64,000 nt of DNA from Prorocentrum cordatum (GCA_963575745.1 CAUYUJ010014615.1:658980-722979); one strand, 5' to 3'; shown: positions 1 to 10,992, counted from the stretch's first letter. The notes: generated by a model from the letters alone, not told the origin. Translations and numbers: made by a program.

Positions 1-1
1 C

Positions 2-668
2 CGACAAGGTCGCTCCACTCGCTGGTGTCGAAGCAGAGGGTCTCAACCTCATCCTCCTGGCAGGCTGCGGCGGCGATCTCCTCGAGGAGGTGCGCCACGC
101 GCTCGGTCTGGTGGACGTACCAGCCCTCGCGGGAGGGGTGCCACCTCTGCGCCCGCTCGGCCGTCAGTCGATGCAGCGCCAGGTCCAGCGCCTGGCGGAT
201 GCTGCACGTGAGCGCCGAGTGCCGATGGCGGCACTCGCGCTTCGCAACGGCGCTGAGGGGCTTGAGGACACGCCTGGGCCCCTCCGCGCTGCCAAGGTAG
301 CGCTTGAAGTCCTCGGTCTGGATCCCATGGATCCCAGCAAGCGTGCTCTCCACCGCCTCCGTCCACTGGCGAGCCGCCGCAGGCAGGTCGGGTGGGAGGG
401 GGCCTTCATCCCAGCTCCAGCTGCAGGGCAGCGCCTTCCACCTGGCGCGCCCAACACGGCGGCGCACCTGGGCCAGGGCGTCCTCACGCGCACAGCAGTC
501 GTCGGCGTCGACGTCGGGGAAGCGCCCAGGGCGGACGAGCACCTGCACCAGCGCGTCGGGCCTGACGTCCTGCAGCAGCAAGCGCACTGGTTTGCGGGGG
601 AGGAGCGCGCAGCCATCCAGTGCGGCAGTCTCAACGACCCCGTGTGCGAGACAGTATGAGCTACCAAA
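2..668 (-). pseudogene. LINE post-endonuclease linker, open to the window edge
   Basis: From about 668 to position 2 the minus strand stays open in one frame although it has no useful Met. The start reads SYCLAHGVVETAALD, then PRKPVRLLLQD. That matches the end of LINE endonucleases, where PHSPVRL normally supplies the last catalytic His; here the His position is Lys. About 200 residues of Arg/Ala/Glu-rich linker follow (EDFKRYLGSAEGPRR, REGWYVHQTERVAHLLEEI), as is usual before the reverse transcriptase. No stop occurs before the edge, so this part of the element is better preserved than the N-terminal half. Confidence 0.6.
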
Positions 669-754
669 CCAGTTGTACACGCATGCTCAGCTCCTTGCGC
701 CCTGCACGTAGTCCCCGATGGGCCAAGGTACGCCCAGCGCTGGACATTGGGTCA

Positions 755-1340
755 GCCGAGCCCGCGCAGGGTGCCAGGCCCTACGGTGAAGTCCCCTTGC
801 ACCAGCCAGGGCAGCCCCGCGGTGAGCACCACGTTACCGAGGGCAGCGAAGATGTCCAAGTTGGCGCCCTTGGGGCCCAGCGAACCATGCAAGTAGAGGG
901 AGCACGCCAGCAGCTCCAGCCCCGAAGCGGCCGCGACCGTGACCCCGATGATGCGATGTCGGAGGTCGCCAGGAGCCTGCCAGCCCACCTTGCCGCCTTG
1001 CAGGTCGTCGCGAACCAGGACGCCGACTCCTCCAGAGTGCGCTAGCGGCCCCTCCTTGCCAGTCGCCGCAGAAGCGTGGAGGAAGGCCGCATAGCCCAAG
1101 CCCCTGGCCCTGCCACACGCCGACTGCAGCTGGTGAGGGGCCAAGCGGGTCTCCTGGAGCATCACCAGGTGGGGCCGCGAGCCCTCGCGGCTGACGAAGG
1201 CCTCGAGGACCCCCATGCCACGGCGCCACGCGTTGCCGTTGATCCCCAGGACCTCCAAGCCGCCGCGGACCTGCTGCGCGGCTGCGGCTGCCTCTCCTGG
1301 CACCGGTGGGAGCCGCGCCCTGCCGCCGCCGACGCGAGCG
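755..1340 (-). pseudogene. LINE endonuclease domain (exonuclease-endonuclease-phosphatase fold)
   Basis: This frame carries the LINE endonuclease signature in order: LGINGNAWR (the N motif), VMLQETRL (catalytic Glu), HSGGVGVLVRDD, a SLYLHG segment, and LVQGDF (the metal-binding GDF/GDFN position, here followed by T rather than N). The domain nicks target DNA to prime reverse transcription. It is in a different frame from the coiled coil upstream (change near 1350) and from the linker downstream (change near 750), so this copy cannot make an intact protein. A stop follows the GDF motif at 752. Confidence 0.75.
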
Positions 1341-1356
1341 GCGTCGGCGGCGGGGC

Positions 1357-2513
1357 TAAACTCCCGGCTGCCCTGGCGGGGGCCCGCCGCCTCTGCTGCC
1401 AGCGCTGCGGGACCCAGCAGGAGCCACAAGAGGAGCCAGGTCGGCAGCCTCGGCAGCCTGCTCGCGCCTGCAGGCCTCGGCGTCGCGCGGCCATGCGCCC
1501 TGCGCGTCGCCGCGGCGCCCCCCTTGGCCGCGCTCGGCTGGGGGCTGCGGCCCCCGGACGCTGCCGCTGGCGCCAGGCTTGTCGCCGCCCTCGTCGCCGC
1601 TGCTGATGAGGTCCTCCACGGGGCCGCTCTCCGCCCAGCGCTCGCGCTGAGGCCGCTCAGGGGGCCCCTCCAGCTGCGAGCGGACCGCGGCCATATAGGC
1701 GCAGATCGCCGCCCACGCCACCTCGAAGTTGTTGCTCCGCCAGGCCTCGGGCCACTTCTCGAGCTGCGCGAGCAGCCCTGGGACCTGGCTGGACGAGGCC
1801 AACAGGGAGGCCCGCCGCCGCCTCTGAGCTTCCTCGTCGTCGCGAGCGGCATCCTCCAGTGCCTTGAGGGCGCGGGCTGCCTCCTCCACCTCGCCTTCGA
1901 GAGTGGCCAACTCCTCCTGCGCCTTCTGGAGCTGGGCCTCGGCGAGCTCGCGGGCCGCCCGCTTCTCCTCCAGGGACTTGCGGGCTGCCCGCATCCGCTT
2001 CTCGGCCTTGCTGATGGCGTTGGCCTCCTTGCGCAGCTGCGCGGACCGCGGGAGCGCAGAGGCCTTCTGCTCGGCCGCCTCCCGCTCCGCCTGGGCCAGC
2101 TAGCCCCGCTGGGCCTCGAGCTGGCTGGCCACGACGTAGGCGGAGCAGCCGTCCACCCCGTCTGGCGGCGCCGCCAGGAGCCCCTCGAGCTGCTCGACCG
2201 CCACCTGCAGCCGCTCGATCGCCGTGGCGCCGCCGCCGCTGGAGGGCGCTCCGCTGGCGGCGGACGTCTGCGACTTGGCCGACGCCGCCCCGGCTGCGCC
2301 CCGCGCCTGCCGCTGGGCACGGCGCCCGCGTGGCTGGTCCACCCAGCCCTCGCCGTCGGCCTTGGGAGGGGCCCGCGCCGCCCCCTTGGCCCAGGGCGGA
2401 GCCGCGTGCCCACGCCCCAGGCAGGTGGGGCGCCAGCCCCAGTTCCAGCCCCCGCAGCCGCACACCCAGCACATCTTGCTGCCGCCGCTGCCGCCGCTCG
2501 AAGAGCGAGGCAT
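1357..2513 (-). pseudogene. LINE N-terminal region: RanBP2-like zinc finger plus coiled coil, one in-frame stop
   Basis: From ATG at 2513 the protein begins MPRSSSGGSGG and soon reaches a zinc-ribbon pattern, CWVCGCGGWNWGWRPTCLGRG, with two Cys pairs and the GxNW core of RanBP2-type fingers. Such fingers are common at the N-terminus of dinoflagellate LINE proteins. An Ala/Pro/Gln-rich stretch follows, then a stop at 2102-2100 (CTG-GCC context, probably CAG to TAG). The same frame resumes with a highly charged Glu/Ala/Arg-rich segment from about 2099 to 1700 that should form a long coiled coil. The frame closes at 1357, and the endonuclease continues in another frame. The region probably binds the element RNA or DNA; that role is inferred. 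Confidence 0.7.
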
Positions 2514-2656
2514 GGCCCGCGCCGCGCAGAGCGAAGGCCACCGCCGCGAAGCCTCGGGGGCCGAGATAGAAGAACGCACCTTTCCTGGCCCAAAGCGAGG
2601 AGCCCCTCGCGCTCGGAACGCCGCGGACGCCTCGCGGTCGTCGGGCGCTCCATGGC

Positions 2657-2677
2657 CTCGAGCCAAAATGGCGAAGG
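2657..2677 (-). other. Relic of the dinoflagellate spliced leader at the LINE 5' end
   Basis: Read on the minus strand, the 21 bases match the canonical dinoflagellate spliced leader at 18 positions, with the core GCCATTTTGGCTC intact. Mismatches are at plus positions 2659, 2673 and 2675. The relic lies exactly between the last recognisable helicase residues and the LINE leader, with a GCC-ATG a few bases downstream. Trans-spliced leaders are added only to mRNA, so this marks the 5' end of a reverse-transcribed processed transcript. Confidence 0.7.
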
Positions 2678-4840
2678 ACTTGACCAGGGACACGGTGGAG
2701 TGAAGTTCGGTGGTCTGCCCAGCTTCGTCGATCACCAGGAGCGCTAGCTGGTTCGGGCACCCACCAAATGCTTCCGCTGCATCGTGCGTGGAGATGATCA
2801 CCCTTGCTTTGTTGATGAGCTCCGATCGGAACGGCGGGAAGTCAGGCGCGGCGCCTCCTTCAATGCACGGGAAGTCCCCCGAGGCCTTCTGGAAGTGCCC
2901 CTCCGGGGTGAGGCCGATCAGCTCTTCGTCGACCTTCTCCTCTCTAGCCAGGTGCATGAAGCGGTCTGGGAAGCAGTGCATGGGTCGAGCTGGCGAGCGC
3001 GGTGCGCAGCAGCCATGGCGAGGGCTGGCTGGTCAGCTGCGGTGTTCGACCCCGCGGCGAGCGCAACCGCCTGTCCGCGCATGAGTGCGCCGCCCCGGAT
3101 GTCGAGCGTCGCGGTGGACAGCTTGGTCTTGCCTGTGCCAGGAGGGCCGTGGACGACAGTGACGTGGTGCTTCACGGTGGACTGGGCCGCCCGTCTGGCG
3201 TCTGCATTGAGGCCGTGTCGGTCTGCGCCACGATCCAGGGTCTCTTGCGAGGGCCTCATCCTCGCCCTCTGGAAATCCTGGCCCGCTGCGGAGCCTACTT
3301 CATCGTCTGAGAAGGCGGGGGCGGCCAGGGGCAGCGGGGGCACGTGCCGGGTCATACCAGGGGCCTGGAGGGCTTGGATGTCAGCGCCTGGGACAGGGAG
3401 CTCAAGCGCGGCAGAGGCTCTCGCCCGAAGGTAGTGCCCGACCCTGCCGATTCTGGCGGCGTCGTCGGCCCCAGCCCGATCCTCCGCGGGCGCGGCGCGG
3501 AAGGTGAGCGGGCGGGCGACGTCGGGCAGGGGGGCCCGAAGGTCACCAGGAGGCTGGTTCAGGAAGTAGGTGTCGTTGAAGGCGCTCGACTGCCTCCAGT
3601 ACTGCACTTCCGAGGGGGCTCTGTCCACTCTGTGCCAGGCGTCTCCTTCTTGGTCTGGCCAGGGCGCCTTGGTGGCGTCGTCGTGGAACGGGCCTTGCCT
3701 GCCGTGGTTGTACGACACTATGCACCTGTTCGATGGGTATTTGGCGTCGCGGGGGAGCCCGAGGGCCTCGCGCTCCCGCGGCGCTACGTTCCCCCCCAGG
3801 ACTGGCGGCCACCAAGGCGTCACCTCTGCCACCTGATCGATCATGGATCATGGGGCCCTGCACCGAAACCAGCAGGCCCCCAGCGCCCTGCGCGCCTCCC
3901 TCGCCCTTCATGCCGATGCGGAACTTGGGCGACCATTCCAGGAGGATGAGCTCCTTGCCCTCACTTGTACACAAACTGTTGCGCAAGGCGAAACGGTCCA
4001 GGTCACTGCAACTGCTGCGGGAGTGTATTCTGGTGATCCGGACCCCCAGGGCGACGTTGCCCTTCCTCGCAAGCTCCGCTCTAGCCATCGGGGCACCGTC
4101 GTCCAGCGTTTCCAGGGCGGCGCGCCCCTCGATCCAGGCAGTGCGCTTCAGCGCGAGGGCTCGGCCCCGCAAGATGCACGGCCACTGGGATGGGAGATTC
4201 ACAGCGTCAACCAACTCCCCAGGCGGGGCGGCGGGGTGCACTCGGGCTTTGCTCAGGCCACTGGGGAGCGAGACAACGCCCCGGACTTCGATCGCCGCGG
4301 CGAGGGCCGGAGACTCGAGCACGGCTCTGCTGCCAGGATCGGGTGCAGGAGGGCTGTCGTCGTCGTCGACTAGCCTGACGGTGCGAGCTTGCTGCTGCGA
4401 CTGGGCCCAGGCAACTGGGGGGCGTGGCCCCCCGCTGCTGGAGGCGGCGGCGTCGTCTGAACGGGGCCCGGGCGCGGTAGGCGGACCCGCGGGCTGCGGA
4501 TGCATGGTGTCCAGGGGAGAGGTGGACTTTGCCAGGGCAGCGGCCCTCTCATCCTTGTCAGACTTCCGAGGCCTCCACAACCTCGCCTGGGCGCTGCCGA
4601 TGTGGGCTGGTCGGGCCTGCGTCGGGTCGAACAGTGCGCCACCCGGACAGTTGTAGTCCACGGGATCATCCGAGAGCGGGTAATTGGTAGGCACGTGGAA
4701 GCAGTCTTCCAGGATCGCTACCCCAGAGAGCAGCCGAGCCCCGTTGACATCGACGGGCTGCGACGGCGCCCATCCTGCCCAGGCCTTCCTCTCGATGTAG
4801 CAGCAATGGTCACTGTCCCAGGTCGTGCCCCAGGTCATGG
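2678..4840 (-). pseudogene. UPF1-like superfamily 1 helicase fragment, frameshifted and truncated by a LINE
   Basis: The minus strand encodes the first RecA domain of an SF1 helicase of the UPF1/SMG2-like class. Walker A is GPPGTGKT at about 3147-3124, a motif Ia-like segment AAGSNTAADQPAL follows, and motif II is VIDEAGQ at about 2734-2717. The spacing of about 140 residues between motifs I and II is normal for UPF1. Upstream coding (4700-3850) is acidic and Pro-rich without a clear domain. At least two frame changes are needed: near 3840, where GATC is repeated around ATGATC, and near 2985. Homology stops soon after motif II, where the spliced-leader relic and LINE begin; motifs III-VI are absent. 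It is probably a pseudogene, although small unusual introns cannot be excluded for the frame changes. Confidence 0.7.
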
Positions 4841-4854
4841 TCCACAAATTGCTA

Positions 4855-5891
4855 GGAGATGTGAAGGTGCTGGGGGTTTGGCCATCCGTCATTGTAATGT
4901 CTCGATCCCTGCCAGAAGTGGTTTGCGTTGAGTATTTGGTCGATGTCATCGCATGTTTCCTGGCACACCTCGCAGTACCACCTCCACTTTCCGTCGAAGT
5001 ACGCCCACCGCATCCAGGGGCAGTATCTCGCCAGGAAGACACGCACTCCGTCCCTATGCGGGGGCACGTTCTCCGAGCAGGGGAGGCATGACGCCCACCT
5101 TCTGAATGGCCCACTGTTGTTCGGCATACCAGGAAAACCAGGAAGCAGCTGAAGGCTGCACCTTCTGCAAAGAAGCCACTGCGACCTTAGCGAACGGGCG
5201 CGGCGGGCTGCAGGGGCGGAGGGGGGAAGGAGGGGGGGGGAGTTCTCGAGAGCGCTAGCGGCGAGGAGGACCTCATCCAGGTCACAGAGGTCCGTGACAG
5301 AACAAGGGAAATCAGTGGAAAGGGGGGTGGGATGAATCGCCCACGCGACAAAAGTGTGAACAGCGCGGTGCCCAGCAGCCCTCAGGGCGTCGGCCCAGAA
5401 GACGCCGAGCGTCGCGACTCGGTCGGCGGCCTTGTTGAACCGCCGTCGAATGGCCTGCCAAGAGAGCGTCCAGCCCCCGTTGGCCGCTTGTCTCAGGGCG
5501 AAGTCCATCTGTTGCGCAAAGAAGAGCCGCCTGTAGCGACCCGTCTCAGCGCCGTGTCTGATGGCGGCAAGATTGTCCCCAACGACTCTGGCGCCGCGGA
5601 CGGGGCCCTCGATGTGCGGGAGCAGGGCGAGGTCAGCTCTGCACCCTGCGGCTTCTGCTGTCTGGGCGCTGTCGGCCCCGGGCAGGGCGACAACGACTGC
5701 GGCGACCACTCTGGGTGGGCTGGCACTGGGATCGTGCCTCCACGGGGGGGCCCCTGGTCTGGCAACCTTTTGGCAATTTTTTCCAGGATGCCTCTAACGC
5801 CCCCATCGAACGTGACCTCGTAAGGCCATTGGGCTGCGTCTGCCGCTGGGAACGGAGAGTCGTTCACTGTGATTTCGTCACCTCGCTCCAC
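4855..5891 (-). pseudogene. C-terminal RNase H region of a second LINE
   Basis: The segment opens with WPYEVTFDGGVRG (first catalytic Asp of RNase H). After a frame change near 5700 it continues with ADSAQTAEAAGCRADLALL (catalytic Glu), ARVVGDNLAAIR (catalytic Asp) and TLSWQAIRRRFNKAADRVATLGVFWA, the end of the fold typical of dinoflagellate LINE C-termini. A Cys-rich tail follows (CRRCSLQLL, CLPCSENVPPH, CEVCQETCDD), ending with a stop at about 4852. It degrades the RNA strand of the cDNA hybrid during retrotransposition. It lies on the same strand as the helicase fragment and the LINE to its left, but the helicase separates them, so it is a different insertion. Confidence 0.75.
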
Positions 5892-6059
5892 TGGTGGGGA
5901 TACTTTTTTGTCGCAACCGCAGGCGAGGGCGCCAGCGGCGAGTCAGGTCCGAGCGGGCCGCGCAAGAGCCGAATTGCCTAACGCCGACGGGCCGGCGACC
6001 TCAGCACCGCCTGCTGGTGGAGATACGCGAAGCGTCAAGAATATCAACAACAAAAAAAC

Positions 6060-6135
6060 TGTTCAACAAAACGTCCCCTGACTATTTTTGGACTATTTTC
6101 GAACATTCCTCCTGTAGAGGGACAGGCCCGACTTA
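6060..6135 (+). mobile_element. Family A foldback element, right end only
   Basis: It carries the family A right end: GACTATTTTTGGACTATT, CCTCCTGTAGAGGGACA and CCCGACTTA. No matching left inverted repeat or 9-bp duplicate is visible upstream, so it is a 5'-truncated or decayed copy. Confidence 0.6.
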
Positions 6136-6255
6136 ATGCTACCCGTACCACTTCTTACAGCTGGCAGGATGGAGGGTGGCCCCTGCTCGAAACGGGGCTC
6201 GCGCTTGCATAGCAGACCCACGGGGCTCTCGTCTTGCAAGAGAGAGTTCCTGGCT

Positions 6256-6421
6256 TTAGGTCCGGCGTGTCCCCGTACAGGCGGATTTTGGACGAAAATT
6301 CAAATAACAATAAAATTCCAAAAAATACCCCAACATAGTAAAAAATTGTTGAAACATCGTCCGCTGGTTAGTTGTGGACTATTTGGGGATATTCCTCCTG
6401 TAGAGGGACAGGCCCGACTTA
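6256..6421 (+). mobile_element. Family A foldback element
   Basis: The left end is TTAGGTCCGGCGTGTCC and the right end is GGACAGGCCCGACTTA. The interior is A-rich with GACTATTT motifs. The flanks TTCCTGGCT and ATTCTAGCT match at 6 of 9 bases, consistent with an old 9-bp target duplication. Confidence 0.75.
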
Positions 6422-6896
6422 ATTCTAGCTCCTCCTCTCATGTCCTCTCTCCTGTCCTCCGGGTCCGAAACGCTCTGAGGAGATCCCACCATTCTGACTG
6501 ATTCGAAGAGTTACGCACCATCGGCCCGACACAAGCCGCACATTGGAGCTCGTCCGACTTCACTGGTGAAACTGCCCAGCTGCAGTCCCATGCCCTGAGG
6601 CTGCCTGACCTTGCCCGCGACCGCTGCTCCGCACCGCGCGGAACCCAGACTCGGCGACTCCGAAGGGTGTGGGTTGCAAGGGGTGTGGTTTGCAACCGGC
6701 GCACTGGGGGGCACCCTGGGGGGCGGGCGGGGACCTCGACGGAGCTCTCCGCCGCGCCCCGAGGAGGCCCAGCGAGGACGGTGTCGTGCTCTCCGGGCCC
6801 CAGCGGTGCCGATCGCAAGCCGCACCCCGGCGTAAGCATACCCCTTGTACTCGCCGACGGGCATCCGAAGAGGATCTGCTGTTGCAATCCGCGGCC

Positions 6897-7046
6897 CCAT
6901 CCTCCTCCTCCTCCTCCTCCTCCTCCTCCTCCTCCTCCTCCTCCTCCTCCTCCTCCTTCCTCCGCTCCGCCTCCTCCTCCTCCTCCTCCTCCTCCTCCTC
7001 CTCCTCCTCCTCCTCCTCCTCCTCCTCCTCCTCCTCCTCCTCCTCC
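6897..7046. repeat. (TCC)n microsatellite
   Basis: About 150 bp of near-perfect TCC broken once by TTCCTCCGCTCCGCC. The poly-Ser, Pro and Leu frames here on the plus strand, and the Glu and Arg frames on the minus strand, are side effects of a repeat without stop codons. Confidence 0.95.
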
Positions 7047-7189
7047 AGCTCCCGACCGCTTCCCCGCCTCCCAAAGTCAACGCTCGATGGCCCTGCAGGG
7101 CCCGAGGCCGGCCCGCGGAGCCCGTAGTCCACGGAGAGCGCCGGGATCGAAATCAAAAAGAAAACTCGTCGTCGGAGATCTGGGAAGCC

Positions 7190-7346
7190 TTAGGTCGGGC
7201 GTGTCCCCCTACAGGCGGATTTGGGACGGAAAATAAAAAACAGCCCAAGAGAATTCAGAAATGGGCAAGAATGCTCCGAAAATCGTCCCCAGACCATTTC
7301 TGGACCATCCTGGAACATTCCTCCTGTGGAGGGACCTGCCCGACTC
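7190..7346 (+). mobile_element. Family A foldback element with a 10-bp flanking repeat
   Basis: The left end is TTAGGTCGGGCGTGTCC and the right end is GGACCTGCCCGACTCA. CTGGGAAGCC occurs directly before the left end (7180-7189) and at 7351-7360, four bases beyond the right end. This is a perfect duplication with a small offset. Confidence 0.8.
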
Positions 7347-7466
7347 AAACCTGGGAAGCCCTCCCCCGCTCACCTCTGCGTAGCTGGTAAAATGGTCCGT
7401 CACATTGTGCTCCAGAATCCTGGTGCCCGTGTAGCCAGGCGACTGGTAGTACCTGCGGGGGGGCGA

Positions 7467-7476
7467 GGAGGAGGAG

Positions 7477-7508
<32 letters not shown>

Positions 7509-7705
7509 GGAGGAGGAGCATGAGAAGGAGCAGGAGCAGGAGCAGGAGGCGGAGGCGGAGGAGGAGGAGGAGGAGGAGGAGGAGGAGGAGGAGGAGGGGG
7601 AGGAGGAGGGAGAGGAGGAGGGTGAGGAGGAGGATGATGATGATGAGGAGGAGGAGGAGGAGGAAGAGGAGGAGGAGGAGGAGGCGGAGGAGGAGGAGGA
7701 AGAGG
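7467..7705. repeat. (GGA)n array with GAT and GGC variants
   Basis: Purine-rich triplet repeat with interruptions such as ATGATGATGATGAGG. It is followed to about 8010 by a pyrimidine-rich stretch (CTCC, CCTCC) of the opposite strand sense. No gene is visible from 7350 to 8050. Confidence 0.9.
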
Positions 7706-8079
7706 TACGACGCCGAAGGCACAGGCGGATCAGGAGCAGGAAGGCGCGCGAGCTCTCTCAGGAGCCACCCTGGCTCCAGAGAAGCTGCGTGAGGACACTG
7801 GACTCTGGCAACAGGTTGGGTCCTCCTTCACCTCCCACTCCTCCTCCTCCTGTTCCTGCTCCTCCTCCCTCCCCCCACTTCTCCTCTTTCCTCCCTCCTC
7901 GTTCCTCCCTCCGCCCTCCTCCCTGCTCCCTCCTCCCCCCTCCTCGTCATCCTCGTCCTCCACCTCCTCCTTGTCCTCCTACTCATCCTCCTTCCCTTGT
8001 CCTTATATTCACATACCTCCCCCATGTCGCACCACCGGACGTGTCGGCAGGGCGGGTAGGGTGTTTCGTCTGAGACTTC

Positions 8080-8760
8080 ATCAGTGGCGACTCTGGAGCT
8101 TGAGTGTTGCAACAGCTTCATGGATGGAGAGGGATGGTCTTCAACGTGTGACTCTCTTCTGAGAGAGGCGCGCATCCGTGCTAAAGCTCGCACCACACTC
8201 GCAGGTGGAGGGGACACCGTTTTTTCAAAATGGATCACTCGCCCATGCGCCGCTCACAATCGTCTTGGGGCTCTGCGACTGCGGCAAATGTGGAGTGTCT
8301 CGCCTTCTCGCCGCGCACACTTGCCTCCCGCCTAACACAGCATCCAAACATGGATGGCGGATTATTTTCGACATGGGGTGTTCGCCGTAGCGCCGCGCAC
8401 ATTCGCCTCAAAAGCGTTGATCTGTTAAGGGGATGGCAGGGCGGCTCTTTTTCAACGTGGCGTGTTCGCTTAAGATCGCACGAAATCTAAAAGCCAGAAT
8501 TCTGAGCGTGTGCGACAGCTGCATGGACGAAGGGCACGTCCATTTCAAACTTGGGCGTTTGCTTGAGGCTGGCTACTCAATGTTATATCGAAGGACCATC
8601 GAAGGACCATAAGTTTGAACTGATGCAACACGTATGCGGCTGGCTTTCAAAATCGACTTGTCGCTTGGTAGTTCTTCGACGCTCACTACAAGAAACGAAC
8701 ACCTGTGCAACAGCTCCACAACTGGCGGCGGTCCTGTTTCAAAATAGGGATCCCGCTGGG
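8080..8760. repeat. Degenerate tandem repeat, units about 60-110 bp
   Basis: Related units recur around TTTCAACATGGGGTGTTCGC, for example near 8130, 8225, 8370, 8450 and 8545, each followed by a GCGC-rich CACATTCGCCTC-like block. Short open frames here have no recognisable domain. From 8760 to 9630 the sequence becomes purine- or pyrimidine-rich (CCT near 9005-9090, GAGAGA near 9280-9330) and no gene is visible. Confidence 0.6.
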
Positions 8761-9689
8761 CACAACTTTCAAAGGAACAGCCATACGTTTTGTAGATGCC
8801 TTAACACTCGATGGAAAGATGCAGGGCAAGTCGTTCCTGATCGAAACAGGTCTTTCGCATGAATGGCACGCCCATTGGGTACTGATCGTTCAAAGCGGCT
8901 TTTCGAAAAGTGGACAGGAAGGCTTGTGGTGACTTTTGAGAAGGGGACTTAGATCGAAGGGGGGTATTGACTGTGGCGTAATTGATGCATCTTGGATGTA
9001 CGCTGGTACTCCGCCTCCTCTTCCTCCGCCTCCTCCTTCGCCTCCGCCTCCGCCTCCTCATCCTCCTCCTCCTTCTCCTCCTCCCCTGAAATGTACCACC
9101 GCTTCGAACCTCCGACCCAGTTTCTCTTCTTGGAGCTGCCAACGCGAGACTATCCGATGGACGAAGGAAGGAGTAGGAGAACGGCGAATCGAGTGAGCGA
9201 GGGAACAAGGAAGATGCGGACGCGGAGGGGGGCGGGGAAGCGAATGAGGAGGATGAGGGGAAGAGAAGCAGGGGGAGACAACGAGAGACAGAGAAAGACA
9301 AAGAGAGAGAGATAAAGAGAGAGGGGGGGGGGGGGGGGGAAAAGACAAATGGGGCCTGTTCTTGAAGCCTGTGTTGACAACCTGGCCCTCGCCGCACCAC
9401 GGGACTGAGGCTCTCGCCAGCAGCGCGGCAAGGCCGCTCGCCTGGGGCCGCCGCTTTGATCTGACAGGGACGATGATCGAGCGCAGAATGGTCGATCGAA
9501 GGCGAGCGCCAACAGCCCCGCGAAGCCTGGGCTGAGCCGTCCAGCCTCGCGCCCCACTCCTGCTCAACCTGCTTACTCCTCTTCCCTGCTCTCCCCCTTT
9601 CCCTCCTCCCTCCTCCTCCCCTCCTCCTGCTCCTCATGCTCGTCTTCCGCTCTCTTTCTCGCCTGCCCCTTCCTCTCCCCCCACTGTCC

Positions 9690-9800
9690 CTCTTCTCCCT
9701 CCTCCTCCTCCTCCTCCTCCTCCTCCTCCTCCTCCTCCTCCTCCTCCTCCTCCTCCTCCTCCTCCTCCTCTCCTCCTCCTCCTCATCATCATCATCATCA

Positions 9801-9863
<63 letters not shown>

Positions 9864-9940
9864 CTTCGTCCTCATCCTCCTCCTCTTCGTCCTCCTCCTT
9901 CCCCTCGTCATCCTTCTCCTCCTCCCCCCCTCTTCTGGCG
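9690..9940. repeat. Adjacent (CTC)n and (ATC)n microsatellites
   Basis: A CTC array (9699-9782) switches abruptly to ATC/CAT (9783-9862), then back to CTC/TCC mixtures. The His-rich open frame over it is a repeat artefact. Confidence 0.95.
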
Positions 9941-9949
9941 CCAACCCGT

Positions 9950-10730
9950 ATAAAAAGGCATGGGCCATTAGGTGTTTTTGGAAAGAAGAAAAAACGCTCC
10001 TGGCGTGTAGTCCGCGATGGCTGCCATCCTTCCTGGGGTGTCTGTCATCCCGCTGAAGAGCATCCGCCCGGCTCCCTCGGGCCACCCCGCACACACCCTG
10101 AAAAGGAAGTGCCGGGGGGCCGGGGGGGCTGCCCAGCATCGGCGACAATGGTGGTGGGGGCGCCCTCTTCTCGAACCTCACGCTTGCTGATCCGGCGGGG
10201 CTCGGGACTGGCTCGCCTGGGCTGTTCGCGGGCCCGGCAGCGCCCGTGGTGATGGGCCTTTCTGGCGCGCGGCTCCGCGACGTCGTGGTTCGACGTCCGC
10301 GCCGCCGGAAGCCAGACAAGAACCCTCGCCCTTCGCCCTCTCGGCGGTCGGCTTGGGCGGCCTTGGCGGCGCCCCTTCCCATGCGGGTGAGGCAGAGGGG
10401 CACGCCCACGACGGTCCCAACACCGGCCTTGAAGCAGGCCACCGTGCTGCAATTGTCCTTGTACCTCGTACAACGGGTGGCCTTGTGGACCTGATCGTGG
10501 CGGGCGCACGGGCAGGCGCTGGCGTTCGCGCCGTCGCCCGGGGTCGGTGCGTCCGAGGGACGACTGTCCCCATACAGGAGGGCGGCAGGCGAGTTGCCAG
10601 CTGCGCCCCAGTACCCTTCGGGGGCCAGCGGCCGCATCTCGCCGCGCTCCATCGCGCCCCCCGCTACGTCTTCGCAGAGGCGGGTCCTCCAGGCCGGCTT
10701 CCGACTCGGACGCCTGATCCAACATCTGGC
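9950..10730 (-). other. Possible unrecognised exon, minus strand
   Basis: An open minus-strand frame over 10652-10050 has a non-repetitive Cys-containing stretch (ACPCARHDQVHKATRC, NCSTVACFKAGVG) that looks more like protein than the surrounding Arg/Pro shadows. No family was recognised and no splice signals were confirmed. Confidence 0.2.
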
Positions 10731-10992
10731 TTACAGCACTGCCTGACGCGCTCGGGGCCCCGCCTGCTGTCGTTCGGCGGCGGCGGCGCCGGCGTCAAAG
10801 GCAGGAACCGCAGCACGAGGCCAGGGCCAGGGCGCATCGGAGACTCTAGCCGGCTCATCGCCAGAGGATGACGCAGGCTCGGCATAGTCGAAAGAACTGC
10901 GCGTGCGCCGCGAGGGCGACGAGCACCTCCGCGTCACCCACAGCGAGCTCGGCGCGATGGACCTCGCCCTTCTTTGGAGCCCTGGAAATGGG

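Larger units (their letters stand above)
1..2677 (-). mobile_element. LINE-type non-LTR retrotransposon, 5' half, degenerate, running off the left edge
   Basis: Read on the minus strand this is the 5' part of a dinoflagellate-type LINE. It has, in order, a spliced-leader-like 5' end, a leader of about 140 nt, an N-terminal RanBP2-like zinc finger, a coiled coil, an apurinic-type endonuclease, and a linker that stays open to position 1. The reverse transcriptase would lie left of the window. The copy is dead as it stands: an in-frame stop at about 2100 and frame changes near 1350 and 750 break the ORF. Its right edge abuts a helicase fragment just after motif II, so it appears to have inserted into that gene. 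Order of domains and strand are read directly; LINE identity is from the motifs. Confidence 0.8.

Noticed and set aside
6135-6140. TTAA at family A ends as a piggyBac-type target site
   Set aside because: TTA(A) is part of the inverted repeat. The duplicated target is 9 bp and variable (GGCTGGGGC, GAACGATCG and others).
6667-7236. Poly-Pro/Ser proteins near 6.9 kb
   Set aside because: They cover the TCC microsatellite and run into a family A element.
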